Assembly: GCA_964534995.1 (NCBI GenBank)
Contig: CAZHSC010000071.1
Span: 1 to 18,592, forward strand
From: JAJTFW01 sp964534995
GTDB lineage: Bacteria > Bacteroidota > Bacteroidia > AKYH767-A > OLB10
Direction of reading: 5' to 3'
Length of the DNA stretch: 18,592 bases
This document shows, piece after piece, positions 8,234-15,020 of this stretch. Each line of letters opens with the position of its first letter. The first letter of the stretch is position 1. The position numbers were made by a program, and so were the translations under genes. Under the pieces are notes generated by a model, which had not been told where the DNA came from, did no database searches, and saw only the letters and a list, made by a program, of their open reading frames with translations.

Positions 8234-8887
8234 ATGCTGACCAACACTGAAGAAAATTACCTGAAAGCCCTGATGCACCTGGTACTTCAATCGGGTAGCA
8301 CAGAAACCGGGACCAACAGGCTGGCGGAACACCTGGGTATCAAACCGGCTACGGTGAACGATATGCTCAAAAAATTAAAGGCGAAGAAATTTGTCAGCTA
8401 TGAGAAATACGGAAAGATAAAACTGACCAAAGAAGGCAGAAAACAGGCCCTGATGGTGATACGGAAACACCGCTTATGGGAAACTTTTCTCTATGAAAAA
8501 CTGGAATTTTCATGGGCTGAGATCCACGAAGTAGCGGAGCAGCTTGAGCACATTCAATCAGAAAAACTCATCGAAAAACTGGAAAAATTCCTGGGATATC
8601 CCAAGGCGGATCCACACGGCGACCCGATACCGGATGCCAAAGGAGAAATGAAATCCTACCAGAAGACCTCACTGGTTGAAATCCCGGCCGGACAAACCTG
8701 TCAGCTGGTAGCCGTAAAAGACAATTCAGCGATTTTCCTTCAATATGTTTCCGAACTTGGGATTGGGCTTACCACCAAAATCAAAGTACTCTCCCGGACG
8801 GATTACGATGGTTCCCTCAAGATTGAAGTGAACAGAAAACAGTACAGCGTTTCACAAAAATTTGCCGAAAATTTACTGGTAAAATAG
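8234..8887 (+). CDS. DtxR/MntR-family metal-dependent transcriptional regulator
   Basis: DtxR-family proteins bind Fe(II) or Mn(II) and then DNA, usually repressing uptake genes. The 217-residue product has a winged helix-turn-helix (about 5-65; LAEHLGIKPATVNDMLKKL at 30-48), a dimerisation/metal domain (about 70-140) and a C-terminal FeoA/SH3-like domain (about 147-217). Metal ligands can be matched to DtxR: His79 and Glu83, His98, and Glu102-x-x-Glu105-His106. DtxR has Cys at 102, whereas MntR has Glu there, so this protein is MntR-like at that position. At the place of DtxR Met10 or MntR Asp8 it seems to have Asn8. The metal is therefore uncertain, Mn or Fe. Divergence from a TonB receptor with a palindrome between them supports a regulator-target pair. 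Confidence 0.92.
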   Translation: MLTNTEENYLKALMHLVLQSGSTETGTNRLAEHLGIKPATVNDMLKKLKAKKFVSYEKYGKIKLTKEGRKQALMVIRKHRLWETFLYEKLEFSWAEIHEVAEQLEHIQSEKLIEKLEKFLGYPKADPHGDPIPDAKGEMKSYQKTSLVEIPAGQTCQLVAVKDNSAIFLQYVSELGIGLTTKIKVLSRTDYDGSLKIEVNRKQYSVSQKFAENLLVK

Positions 8888-8916
8888 CGTGGGGCGCGCC
8901 GTTGTGCTATGCTTTT
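8882..8916. terminator. Possible bidirectional terminator between convergent genes
   Basis: ATAGC (8884-8888) and GCTAT (8906-8910) flank a segment containing the self-complementary GGCGCGCC (8893-8900). A-rich sequence precedes and a T-rich run (TTTTGTTTT) follows, so either strand could end here. It overlaps the stop codons of both convergent genes. The stem is interrupted, so confidence is limited. Confidence 0.35.
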
Positions 8917-9137
8917 GTTTTCCGGGTATTCTTCCACCAGACATAGCCGGCAACGCCGCCTAACAGATATGGAAGTGACATGAGGTATAAAATGCCTGTA
9001 TTTAGTCCACGTCCCTTTTTTTCACCGGATTCAATTCCGGATTCCGCAACACGGCGGCACATGGAACACTGGGTCCGGCCATTATGACCCACTGAAAGTA
9101 ATATTACCAGTAACAGAAGGGCGATTCGCTTATTCAT
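8907..9137 (-). CDS. Small membrane protein with N-terminal CxxC, cytochrome oxidase-associated
   Basis: The product has 76 residues: a signal peptide or anchor (about 4-20), then QCSMC (Cys24, Cys27) directly after it, a polar stretch, and a membrane segment (about 49-68) starting NTGILYLMSLPYLL. The tail is basic. I recognise this layout from small uncharacterised proteins at the end of Bacteroidota cytochrome oxidase gene clusters. The CxxC at the outer membrane face could bind copper or act in redox chemistry, which is inference. The ATG at 9137 is preferred to the in-frame start at 9158 because a full promoter overlaps the latter. The gene follows ctaM but can be transcribed separately. 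Confidence 0.75.
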   Translation of the reverse strand: MNKRIALLLLVILLSVGHNGRTQCSMCRRVAESGIESGEKKGRGLNTGILYLMSLPYLLGGVAGYVWWKNTRKTKA

Positions 9138-9155
9138 TTTTACCTGAAGAGAAAA

Positions 9156-9186
9156 CAAAGGTAAGAAGGTTCTGCTCTTTTTTCAA
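9156..9186 (-). promoter_or_regulatory. Internal promoter of the small CxxC gene (-33 TTG, 20-bp spacer, -7 TACCTTTG)
   Basis: On the minus strand TTG (9184-9186), 20 bases, then TACCTTTG (9156-9163) match the Bacteroidota promoter pattern. The -33 element adjoins the ctaM stop codon. Eighteen bases separate the box from the ATG at 9137. Confidence 0.62.
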
Positions 9187-9187
9187 G

Positions 9188-9736
9188 CTAAAAATTATAA
9201 AACGGTGAAATCATCAGATATACAATTACCCCGGTTGTAGTTACATACAACCAGATGGGGAATGCCCAGCGTACCAGCTTACGGTGTTTTTGCACCTGCT
9301 TGCTTAATCCATACCAAAAGGACAAGAGTACCATGGGCAATACGGCGGCGGCCAGAATGATATGCGAAATCAGGATTCCCAGGTACAATGGACGCAAAGG
9401 ATGTCCGGAGGGGAATTTGGTTTCTTCACTCATCCAGTGGTACAAAACATAAGAAATCAAAAACAGGCTGGACAGGACAAAGGTGGCGAGGTTAATCCGC
9501 TTATGCCTTTCCACGTTTTTTTTCCGGATCGCCAACAGTGACATGATCAGCAAGACCGTACAGGAGGCATTAATGAACGCGTTCAGCATGGGCAGATAAC
9601 GGGCAAATGCGGGCATTGGCTCCGGCCTGGGCAACATCTTACTGTCAAGCACCAATACCAGCAAAAACACAAATACCGACAGTGCGAGCACCAGCCTGAA
9701 CACACTTTTTTCATTAAGCCGCATCATGTTTTCCAT
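9188..9736 (-). CDS. DUF420 membrane protein, CtaM-like cytochrome oxidase assembly factor
   Basis: This 182-residue protein has about five membrane segments (about 13-31, 49-70, 82-101, 117-141 and 157-176) and conserved histidines near membrane borders (His78, His100, His112, His125, His151), with SHIILAA at 124-130. This is the DUF420 pattern. In Staphylococcus aureus the DUF420 protein CtaM is required for maturation of heme-A-containing cytochrome aa3 oxidase. Its place between the SCO chaperone and a CxxC membrane protein in an oxidase cluster supports the same role here. The start may be Met1, Met4 or Met5. It begins 47 bases after the SCO stop without a clear promoter, so co-transcription is likely. 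Confidence 0.85.
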   Translation of the reverse strand: MENMMRLNEKSVFRLVLALSVFVFLLVLVLDSKMLPRPEPMPAFARYLPMLNAFINASCTVLLIMSLLAIRKKNVERHKRINLATFVLSSLFLISYVLYHWMSEETKFPSGHPLRPLYLGILISHIILAAAVLPMVLLSFWYGLSKQVQKHRKLVRWAFPIWLYVTTTGVIVYLMISPFYNF

Positions 9737-9783
9737 TTTTAATATTATACAGGTATAGTCAATAAAAGCGCAATTATGGCCCG

Positions 9784-10449
9784 TTATTCAGTCGTCAGAT
9801 AGGCCTTTTGCAAAGTAGCGATATCCTCTATCAGTTTTTTTACTTCAAAATGATTGGTACCATCATAAATGCCGCGAATCCTTTTCTCCTTATCAATAAG
9901 CAGGAACTGCTCTGAATGCAGGAAGGCGTCTTCCCCGCCATTCCCCTCAAGGGCGTTGAGAAAATAACTGTTCCTTGCCAGCTTATATATCTGATCCTTA
10001 TCGCCGGTCAGGAAATACCATTTACCGGCTATGGCATTATGTTTTCTGGCATATTCTTTTAACCGGGACGGGGTATCGTTTACCGGATCTACGGTAAAGG
10101 AAAGTATACGCACATCATCATCCTTTTTAAAATTGTGCTGTACCCGCATCAGTTGATTTGACATTTTAGGACAAATGGTTTTGCAGGTGCTGAAAAAGAA
10201 GTCCACCACGTAAATTTTATTATCCGTAATCTTTTCAGTTACCAGGTTGCTGTCGGTATCATACAGGGAGAAGCCGCCTACGGTATGATACAGGGTGTCC
10301 ACCACCTCTTTACCCTTCACCATTTTCCTGACGGGCTCCTTCGGCCCGAAAATTTCCAGTTTTTCGTACTTATTCTCCCCGGTCCGCAACACCAGGTAAA
10401 AAACGGAGGGAACAATAAGTATTAAAGCAAGGATCGCAAATTTCTTCAC
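9784..10449 (-). CDS. SCO1/SenC-family copper chaperone for cytochrome oxidase
   Basis: SCO proteins deliver copper to the CuA site of oxidase subunit II, or reduce its cysteines, on the outer side of the inner membrane. The 221-residue product has one N-terminal membrane anchor (about 4-21) and a thioredoxin-like domain. The copper motif is STCKTICPKM, with Cys89 and Cys93 spaced C-x3-C, and the distal ligand is His178 in DAFLHSEQFLLID, so all three copper ligands are present. FTVDPVNDTPSRLKEYA (118-134) is also typical. It starts 10 bases after the subunit IV stop, within the oxidase cluster. Identification is secure at family level. Confidence 0.93.
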   Translation of the reverse strand: MKKFAILALILIVPSVFYLVLRTGENKYEKLEIFGPKEPVRKMVKGKEVVDTLYHTVGGFSLYDTDSNLVTEKITDNKIYVVDFFFSTCKTICPKMSNQLMRVQHNFKKDDDVRILSFTVDPVNDTPSRLKEYARKHNAIAGKWYFLTGDKDQIYKLARNSYFLNALEGNGGEDAFLHSEQFLLIDKEKRIRGIYDGTNHFEVKKLIEDIATLQKAYLTTE

Positions 10450-10459
10450 TCAGTAGCCG

Positions 10460-10825
10460 TTAAAACATACTGTCCCACAAATGCAGGAAAGACCCTTCTG
10501 CCAGCGCCATACCGATCAGATACACGATGAGTATAAAAGGGAGAATGATGGTATAGGCAAAGCTGAGCTTTTCATGCTTCAGGTGCATAAAATAGGATAC
10601 GATGAAGTACGCTTTAACAATCGTCAACACAATGAAAGTCACTACAAGGATGCTGTGGGCAATTGGCGCGAAGGCAATAGCAACTTCAAAAATGGTTATC
10701 GCCAGCAGGATCCAGAATGTTTTCCAGATTACTGAACGGTTTTTAGGATCATAATGCTCTTCGACGAACTGATTGTGTATATCACCGGTGTAGTAACCGT
10801 GCGGATGTGAATGATGATCTGACAT
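10460..10825 (-). CDS. Cytochrome c oxidase subunit IV (prokaryotic COX4/CyoD-like)
   Basis: This is a small accessory subunit of the heme-copper oxidase. The 121-residue product has a His-rich cytoplasmic N-terminus (HHSHPHG at 4-10) and three membrane segments (about 35-53, 58-80 and 89-108). VKAYFIVSYFMHLKHEK at 70-86 is the signature of prokaryotic subunit IV, located at the end of the second membrane segment. It lies 30 bases after the subunit III gene and just before the SCO gene, in the usual order for these clusters. The His-rich N-terminus could bind metal, though this is not known for the family. Confidence 0.9.
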   Translation of the reverse strand: MSDHHSHPHGYYTGDIHNQFVEEHYDPKNRSVIWKTFWILLAITIFEVAIAFAPIAHSILVVTFIVLTIVKAYFIVSYFMHLKHEKLSFAYTIILPFILIVYLIGMALAEGSFLHLWDSMF

Positions 10826-10855
10826 ACGATATATATACTGCTGAATGTTTAAGAA

Positions 10856-11698
10856 TTATACCAAATAGAAGAAGGTAAATACGAATACCCAAACAAGATC
10901 TACAAAGTGCCAGTACAATCCTGTTTTTTCAATGTGCTCATAATGGCCGCGTCGGGCATAGACTCCTGATATTACATTCAGGAAAATGATGATGTTAATC
11001 AGTACTCCCGAAAACACGTGGAATCCATGGAAGCCGGTGATAAAGAAAAAGAAATCTGCAAAAAGCGGATGTCCGTATTCGTTATGGGTCAGATTGGCGC
11101 CATGAATATGCTCGGCTTTTGCTTTGATGGCTTCGATGGCTGATTTATCAGAAATCAACTTATAATCCTGCGACACCAGTGACCCTGCAGGAGGATTTGC
11201 CTCATGCAGGAGATAGGCATTGGATACATCCCTGTACACCGAACCATCCGGCATCAGGTAGGCTCCTGTTTCAGTACCATGAATGAAGTGATACCACTCC
11301 CATGCCTGCGAACCAAGGAACATAAAGCCTCCGATGATGGTGAGGAATAACCATACGGCTACCCCTTTGTTATCACGCCTGTGTCCGGCATCCACCGCCA
11401 ATACCATGGTTACAGAACTCATGATAAGGATAAAAGTCATAAGTCCCACATAGGCCAGCGGGATATGCCCTTCAACAAAAGGGAAATGGGTAAATACATC
11501 GTTGGCTTTTGGCCAGATCTCCTCGAAGCGGTGACGCATGGCACCATAGGCGATAATTAATGAGGAGAAGGTAAAGGCGTCCGACACAAGGAAGAACCAC
11601 ATCATCATTTTTCCCCAACTTACGTTGAAGGGTGAACGTCCTCCCTGCCACATATTTGTGGAGCCGGTGTCTTTGGTCATCGTAGCTTCTGCAGCCAT
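10856..11698 (-). CDS. Cytochrome c oxidase subunit III with a large extra-membrane insertion
   Basis: Subunit III is a non-catalytic core subunit of the aa3/caa3 oxidase. The 280-residue product has membrane segments at about 31-52, 79-103, 113-131, 212-242 and 262-280. Family motifs are LIMSSVTMVLAV (91-102), GSQAWEWYHFI (129-139), TGFHGFHVFSG (221-231) and YWHFVDLVWVFVF (262-274). Between the third and fourth segments there is an unusually long soluble stretch (about 141-208) not needed for the bundle. It is the second of two adjacent subunit III genes, 28 bases after the first. Assignment is secure. Which subunit I it joins cannot be told, since subunit I is outside the window. Confidence 0.92.
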   Translation of the reverse strand: MAAEATMTKDTGSTNMWQGGRSPFNVSWGKMMMWFFLVSDAFTFSSLIIAYGAMRHRFEEIWPKANDVFTHFPFVEGHIPLAYVGLMTFILIMSSVTMVLAVDAGHRRDNKGVAVWLFLTIIGGFMFLGSQAWEWYHFIHGTETGAYLMPDGSVYRDVSNAYLLHEANPPAGSLVSQDYKLISDKSAIEAIKAKAEHIHGANLTHNEYGHPLFADFFFFITGFHGFHVFSGVLINIIIFLNVISGVYARRGHYEHIEKTGLYWHFVDLVWVFVFTFFYLV

Positions 11699-11726
11699 AC
11701 GTATTTTCAGATATTAGATTGGTTAA

Positions 11727-12311
11727 TTAGCGATAGACGGCCAAAAATACAAATAAATATATCCAAAGGCCATCCAGGAAGTGCCAATAAGTGGCACATA
11801 AGGAAATCCCCAGATAATTATCCTTGTTGTACTTTTCCCTGATTGATTTAGCACCGGTTACCATTAAACCCAACAAGCCAAAGGCCAGGTGAGCCAGGTG
11901 CAAGCCGGAAATCACAAAAAAGAATGATCCGGAAGGAGTACTTTTGTCGACGAAATACACTCCATTAGCTATCAACTCATTCCATCCAATAAATTGCGCA
12001 AAAACAAAAGCCAGGCCCAGACCCAGCGTAATGATTAAAAAAGTTTTTACTTGTTGCAATTCATTTTTCTTTACTGCCTTAACCGCCATATGCATTGTAA
12101 CGCTGCTCAACAACATAATAACGGAAGATACATAAAAAGCCACCGGAATCTCAAAAAACTTCCAATTCCCCTCCGCCTGACGTACGATATAACCGGAGGT
12201 AAGTCCGGCAAACAACATCACTATGCTCGCAATCCCAATACCCAGTAGTATTTTCTCGGAAGGTATTTTCGATTTGCTTTGCTGCTCTTTTTCAAGTACC
12301 ATTTCTGCCAT
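11727..12311 (-). CDS. Heme-copper oxidase subunit III-type protein (second, shorter paralogue)
   Basis: The 194-residue protein has five membrane segments (about 22-42, 56-78, 89-110, 126-152 and 167-193) and shows subunit III motifs: MLLSSVTMHMAVKAV (66-80), SGLHLAHLAFGL (135-146) and TYWHFLDGLWIYLF (174-187). It lacks the long insertion of the neighbouring subunit III and looks like the five-helix version common in bacteria. It starts four bases after the ctaB stop, which implies translational coupling. Two tandem subunit III-like genes are frequent in Bacteroidota oxidase clusters. Each may contribute to one complex, or one may have a distinct assembly role. Confidence 0.9.
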   Translation of the reverse strand: MAEMVLEKEQQSKSKIPSEKILLGIGIASIVMLFAGLTSGYIVRQAEGNWKFFEIPVAFYVSSVIMLLSSVTMHMAVKAVKKNELQQVKTFLIITLGLGLAFVFAQFIGWNELIANGVYFVDKSTPSGSFFFVISGLHLAHLAFGLLGLMVTGAKSIREKYNKDNYLGISLCATYWHFLDGLWIYLFVFLAVYR

Positions 12312-12315
12312 AATC

Positions 12316-13206
12316 CTATAATTTATCGATTGCCATGATCACCTGTACAACAGGTAAATAGATGAAAGATCCAAACATAAGTCTTTTGGCCGCCTCCATA
12401 TCACAGCGGACAAAGAGTTGAAATGCCAGCCATAAAAAATAGAGACTCACGGCTGTAATCACCACTACGCTGATCCAGCCTGTCAATCCAAAAATGTAGG
12501 GCATGAATCCCAAAGGAAGCAGACTCAAAGTATAGAGCAATGCCTGGAAGGCAGCGTCTTTGTCTCTTTCGCCGGTGGGTAACATTTTGAATCCCGCTTT
12601 TTTGTAATCGTCATCCAACACCCAGGCAATGGCCCAGAAATGCGGGAACTGCCATAAAAACTGGATGCTGAAGAGTAACCAGGCGCCCACGCCGAAGTGT
12701 CCGGTTGCAGCCACCCAGCCCAGCATGGGCGGTATGGCGCCGGGAATAGCACCAACAAAAACAGCAAAAGGCGTTTTTCTTTTCAGAGGGGTATAGGCGG
12801 ATGTATAAAGCAGGATGGAAAGAAAACCCAGAAAGCCACAGGCAGGATTGATGAACCAGCCGAGTATGAAAATTCCCGTTAATCCGAATAGTATTCCAAG
12901 CAGCCACCCTTCCTGAATACTCATTCTGTGATCCGGTATCGGTCGCAAAGCAGTACGCGACATGAGCCGGTCAAGATCACGTTCAATCACCTGATTAAAA
13001 CCATTGGCGGAGGCGGTGGTCAAAAAACCTCCAATGATAAGCAGGATCAGTTTGCTCCAGTTGATGGCATCTGCCGAACCCATGATGAAAGCCATGGCAG
13101 CGGAAAATACAACCAGGCCGGCCAGCCTTAGCTTGCTGAATTGGGCATAATCAGTCAGCTTAGCACTTAATGACTTAGGTTTTACAAGAAGGGCAGTTTG
13201 CTCCAT
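12316..13206 (-). CDS. ctaB: Protoheme IX farnesyltransferase (heme O synthase)
   Basis: CtaB (CyoE) transfers a farnesyl group from farnesyl diphosphate to heme B, giving heme O, the precursor of heme A in cytochrome oxidase. The 296-residue membrane protein belongs to the UbiA family. The first Asp-rich motif is ANGFNQVIERDLDRLMSRT (67-85; Asn71, Glu75, Asp79), followed by ALRPIP. The second is DDDYKKAGFKMLP (198-210). About eight to nine membrane segments are visible, and FLWQFPHFWAIAW (183-195) is typical of heme O synthases. It is the first gene of the cluster, preceded by a complete promoter only seven bases before the ATG, and the next gene follows after four bases. Confidence 0.95.
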   Translation of the reverse strand: MEQTALLVKPKSLSAKLTDYAQFSKLRLAGLVVFSAAMAFIMGSADAINWSKLILLIIGGFLTTASANGFNQVIERDLDRLMSRTALRPIPDHRMSIQEGWLLGILFGLTGIFILGWFINPACGFLGFLSILLYTSAYTPLKRKTPFAVFVGAIPGAIPPMLGWVAATGHFGVGAWLLFSIQFLWQFPHFWAIAWVLDDDYKKAGFKMLPTGERDKDAAFQALLYTLSLLPLGFMPYIFGLTGWISVVVITAVSLYFLWLAFQLFVRCDMEAAKRLMFGSFIYLPVVQVIMAIDKL

Positions 13207-13213
13207 GAGCCCG

Positions 13214-13244
13214 CAAAAGTATAGGTTACAGGATCAACCGACAA
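13214..13244 (-). promoter_or_regulatory. Promoter of the ctaB-led oxidase cluster (-33 TTG, 20-bp spacer, -7 TACTTTTG)
   Basis: On the minus strand TTG (13242-13244), 20 bases, then TACTTTTG (13214-13221) match the Bacteroidota consensus with exactly the spacer seen at trhO and the small CxxC gene. Seven bases follow before the ATG, so a very short leader or none is expected. Confidence 0.72.
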
Positions 13245-13402
13245 GAATAATTTATGTAAATGCGGTGCTTTGGGGTAGTATCAACCGGAAAATATGATTT
13301 ACTTTCCAGGGTTTACAAGGGATGATACATTAATAAATGCAGGACCTTTCAGATTCTTTATCCGCCGCGGATTCAATCACTTTAAAAGAAAACAATGGCA
13401 AG

Positions 13403-14788
13403 TCAATCCCCGGCATGTTTTCCGGTTAACACTTGTAAGGCCGTGATTATTACTATTTTAATGTCGAGTAATAAGGACCAGTTTTCGAGATACCACACAT
13501 CGTACTCCACCCTTTTCTCCATCAGAGAGGAGTCCCTTGTTTCGCCCCGGAAACCATGTACCTGCGCCCATCCTGTAACCCCCGGTTTTACAAGATGCCG
13601 CACCATGAACTTATCAATCATTTTAGATGACTCCTCGGTTAATTTAAGGGGATGCGGTCGGGGACCTACCACTGACATATTGCCTATCAGTACGTTATAA
13701 AACTGTGGTAATTCATCCAGACTTGTTTTGCGTAGAAAAGCGCCAATTTTCGTGATGCGCTCATCCCCCTTTCTAGCCTGTAAGGTGTCTGCTTCGGCGT
13801 TCAGGCGCATGGAGCGGAATTTAAAGCAGTAGAACTCCTGGTTGTTCAGGCCGGATCTCAACTGTTTGAAAAACACCGGTCCTTTGGAACTCAATTTAAT
13901 CAGAGGGGCAAATATCAGTAAGGCCAGGGGAAAAACAAGAATGATAACCATGAATGAAAATGCGATATCAAACAACCTTTTAGAAATCCGGTTAAAACCA
14001 TTCTGCAGCGGCTCATTCCTGATACTCAAAACAGGCACCAGGTCGTAGAAGTCGATTTTTATTTTCCTGTTCAGAAATCCGCGGTAGTCGGGGATTACCT
14101 TAAACCGGATCATATTATTGTCGGCGAAATTCATCATCCGGGTAACTTCTTCAACATCCAGGCCCGACAAAGAGCAATAGATCTCATCAATTTTCTGCGC
14201 CAGCGAAAACTCCATCGCATCCTGCACCGAACCGGCCACCTGATGCGGTTCCAGCAAAGTGGTTTCATCGCAAAAAACACCTTTGAGGCGATATCCGATT
14301 TCAGGGTGGTTCTCAAAAAACTTCATCATCTCCTTGGCCGGCTGCCCGTTACCAACAATGATCACTTTGCGGTAGTTCATACCGCGACGCCGCAAAAAAT
14401 TGATAACTAAAGATATGGTTATGCGCCAAAAGAAAAACACGATCGCCCATGCCACTATTTTGACCGGCAGGTGGAATACAGGAATGAAATAATTGTCAAA
14501 AAAATACAGGAAGGAAACCAGTAAAATACTGAAGAGGCCCAGCACCCTCAGCAACTGGGCTACAATTTGTTCGAAGCGGATACCCCGGTCAATTTCATGA
14601 ACACGGATAATGGATATGCTGACCACCCAGAAGAAATTAATATAAATGAACTGGGCCAGGAAGTTGGCATCCGACTGTAATACAGGCCATTTGTAATACA
14701 GACTTATGAGGCTGAATGTAATATTCAGCAGCATAAAATCAACGATCAGATAAATCGTTTTAAGATATCTTGAATAGCCAATGGCCAT
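13403..14788 (-). CDS. Polyprenyl-phosphate glycosyl-1-phosphate transferase, WcaJ/WbaP-like exopolysaccharide starter enzyme
   Basis: These enzymes transfer a sugar-1-phosphate from a UDP-sugar to undecaprenyl phosphate at the inner membrane, starting capsule, exopolysaccharide or O-antigen units. The 461-residue product has four or five N-terminal membrane segments (to about 132) and a Rossmann-like domain with VIIVGNGQPAKEM (142-154). The C-terminal sugar transferase domain contains KRLFD (270-274) before a membrane hairpin, FKFRSM (322-327), KTSLDELPQFYNVL (354-367; Asp358-Glu359), GPRPH (375-379) and KPGVTGWAQV (401-410). Full length and intact. The start ATG at 14788 is preferred over an in-frame TTG at 14809, which is inside a TAATTTTG box. 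No other glycan genes adjoin it, so it appears solitary. The sugar cannot be predicted. Confidence 0.93.
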   Translation of the reverse strand: MAIGYSRYLKTIYLIVDFMLLNITFSLISLYYKWPVLQSDANFLAQFIYINFFWVVSISIIRVHEIDRGIRFEQIVAQLLRVLGLFSILLVSFLYFFDNYFIPVFHLPVKIVAWAIVFFFWRITISLVINFLRRRGMNYRKVIIVGNGQPAKEMMKFFENHPEIGYRLKGVFCDETTLLEPHQVAGSVQDAMEFSLAQKIDEIYCSLSGLDVEEVTRMMNFADNNMIRFKVIPDYRGFLNRKIKIDFYDLVPVLSIRNEPLQNGFNRISKRLFDIAFSFMVIILVFPLALLIFAPLIKLSSKGPVFFKQLRSGLNNQEFYCFKFRSMRLNAEADTLQARKGDERITKIGAFLRKTSLDELPQFYNVLIGNMSVVGPRPHPLKLTEESSKMIDKFMVRHLVKPGVTGWAQVHGFRGETRDSSLMEKRVEYDVWYLENWSLLLDIKIVIITALQVLTGKHAGD

Positions 14789-14806
14789 AATGGGATAAAG
14801 GGTAAG

Positions 14807-14814
14807 CAAAATTA
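14807..14814 (-). promoter_or_regulatory. Candidate -7 box of the sugar transferase gene
   Basis: TAATTTTG on the minus strand matches TAnnTTTG and lies 18 bases before the ATG at 14788. No TTG is seen at the -33 distance. Confidence 0.4.
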
Positions 14815-15020
14815 GTTACTCTTGCTGCCATCCTCCTTATTATTTGGTACAAATCGCACCTACATCGTGGTGAAAGGAGCGATTTCATAGATAAACGGGA
14901 AAAATGCCTTTGTGACCCGGTCGATATTTACAATGAAATGGTCTTTGTGAAGGGTAATAAATCCATCCACGATAAAAAGTGCCGATACGCTACCTATAAA
15001 TTTAAATTACCGGCGGAAAG

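Noticed and set aside
14860..14966. Minus-strand frame beginning with GTG (about 35 codons, VDGFITLHKDHFIVNID...) between the LuxE-like and sugar transferase genes
   Set aside because: The translation looks protein-like, but it has only a GTG start, no promoter box and no recognised relatives; at most a gene remnant.
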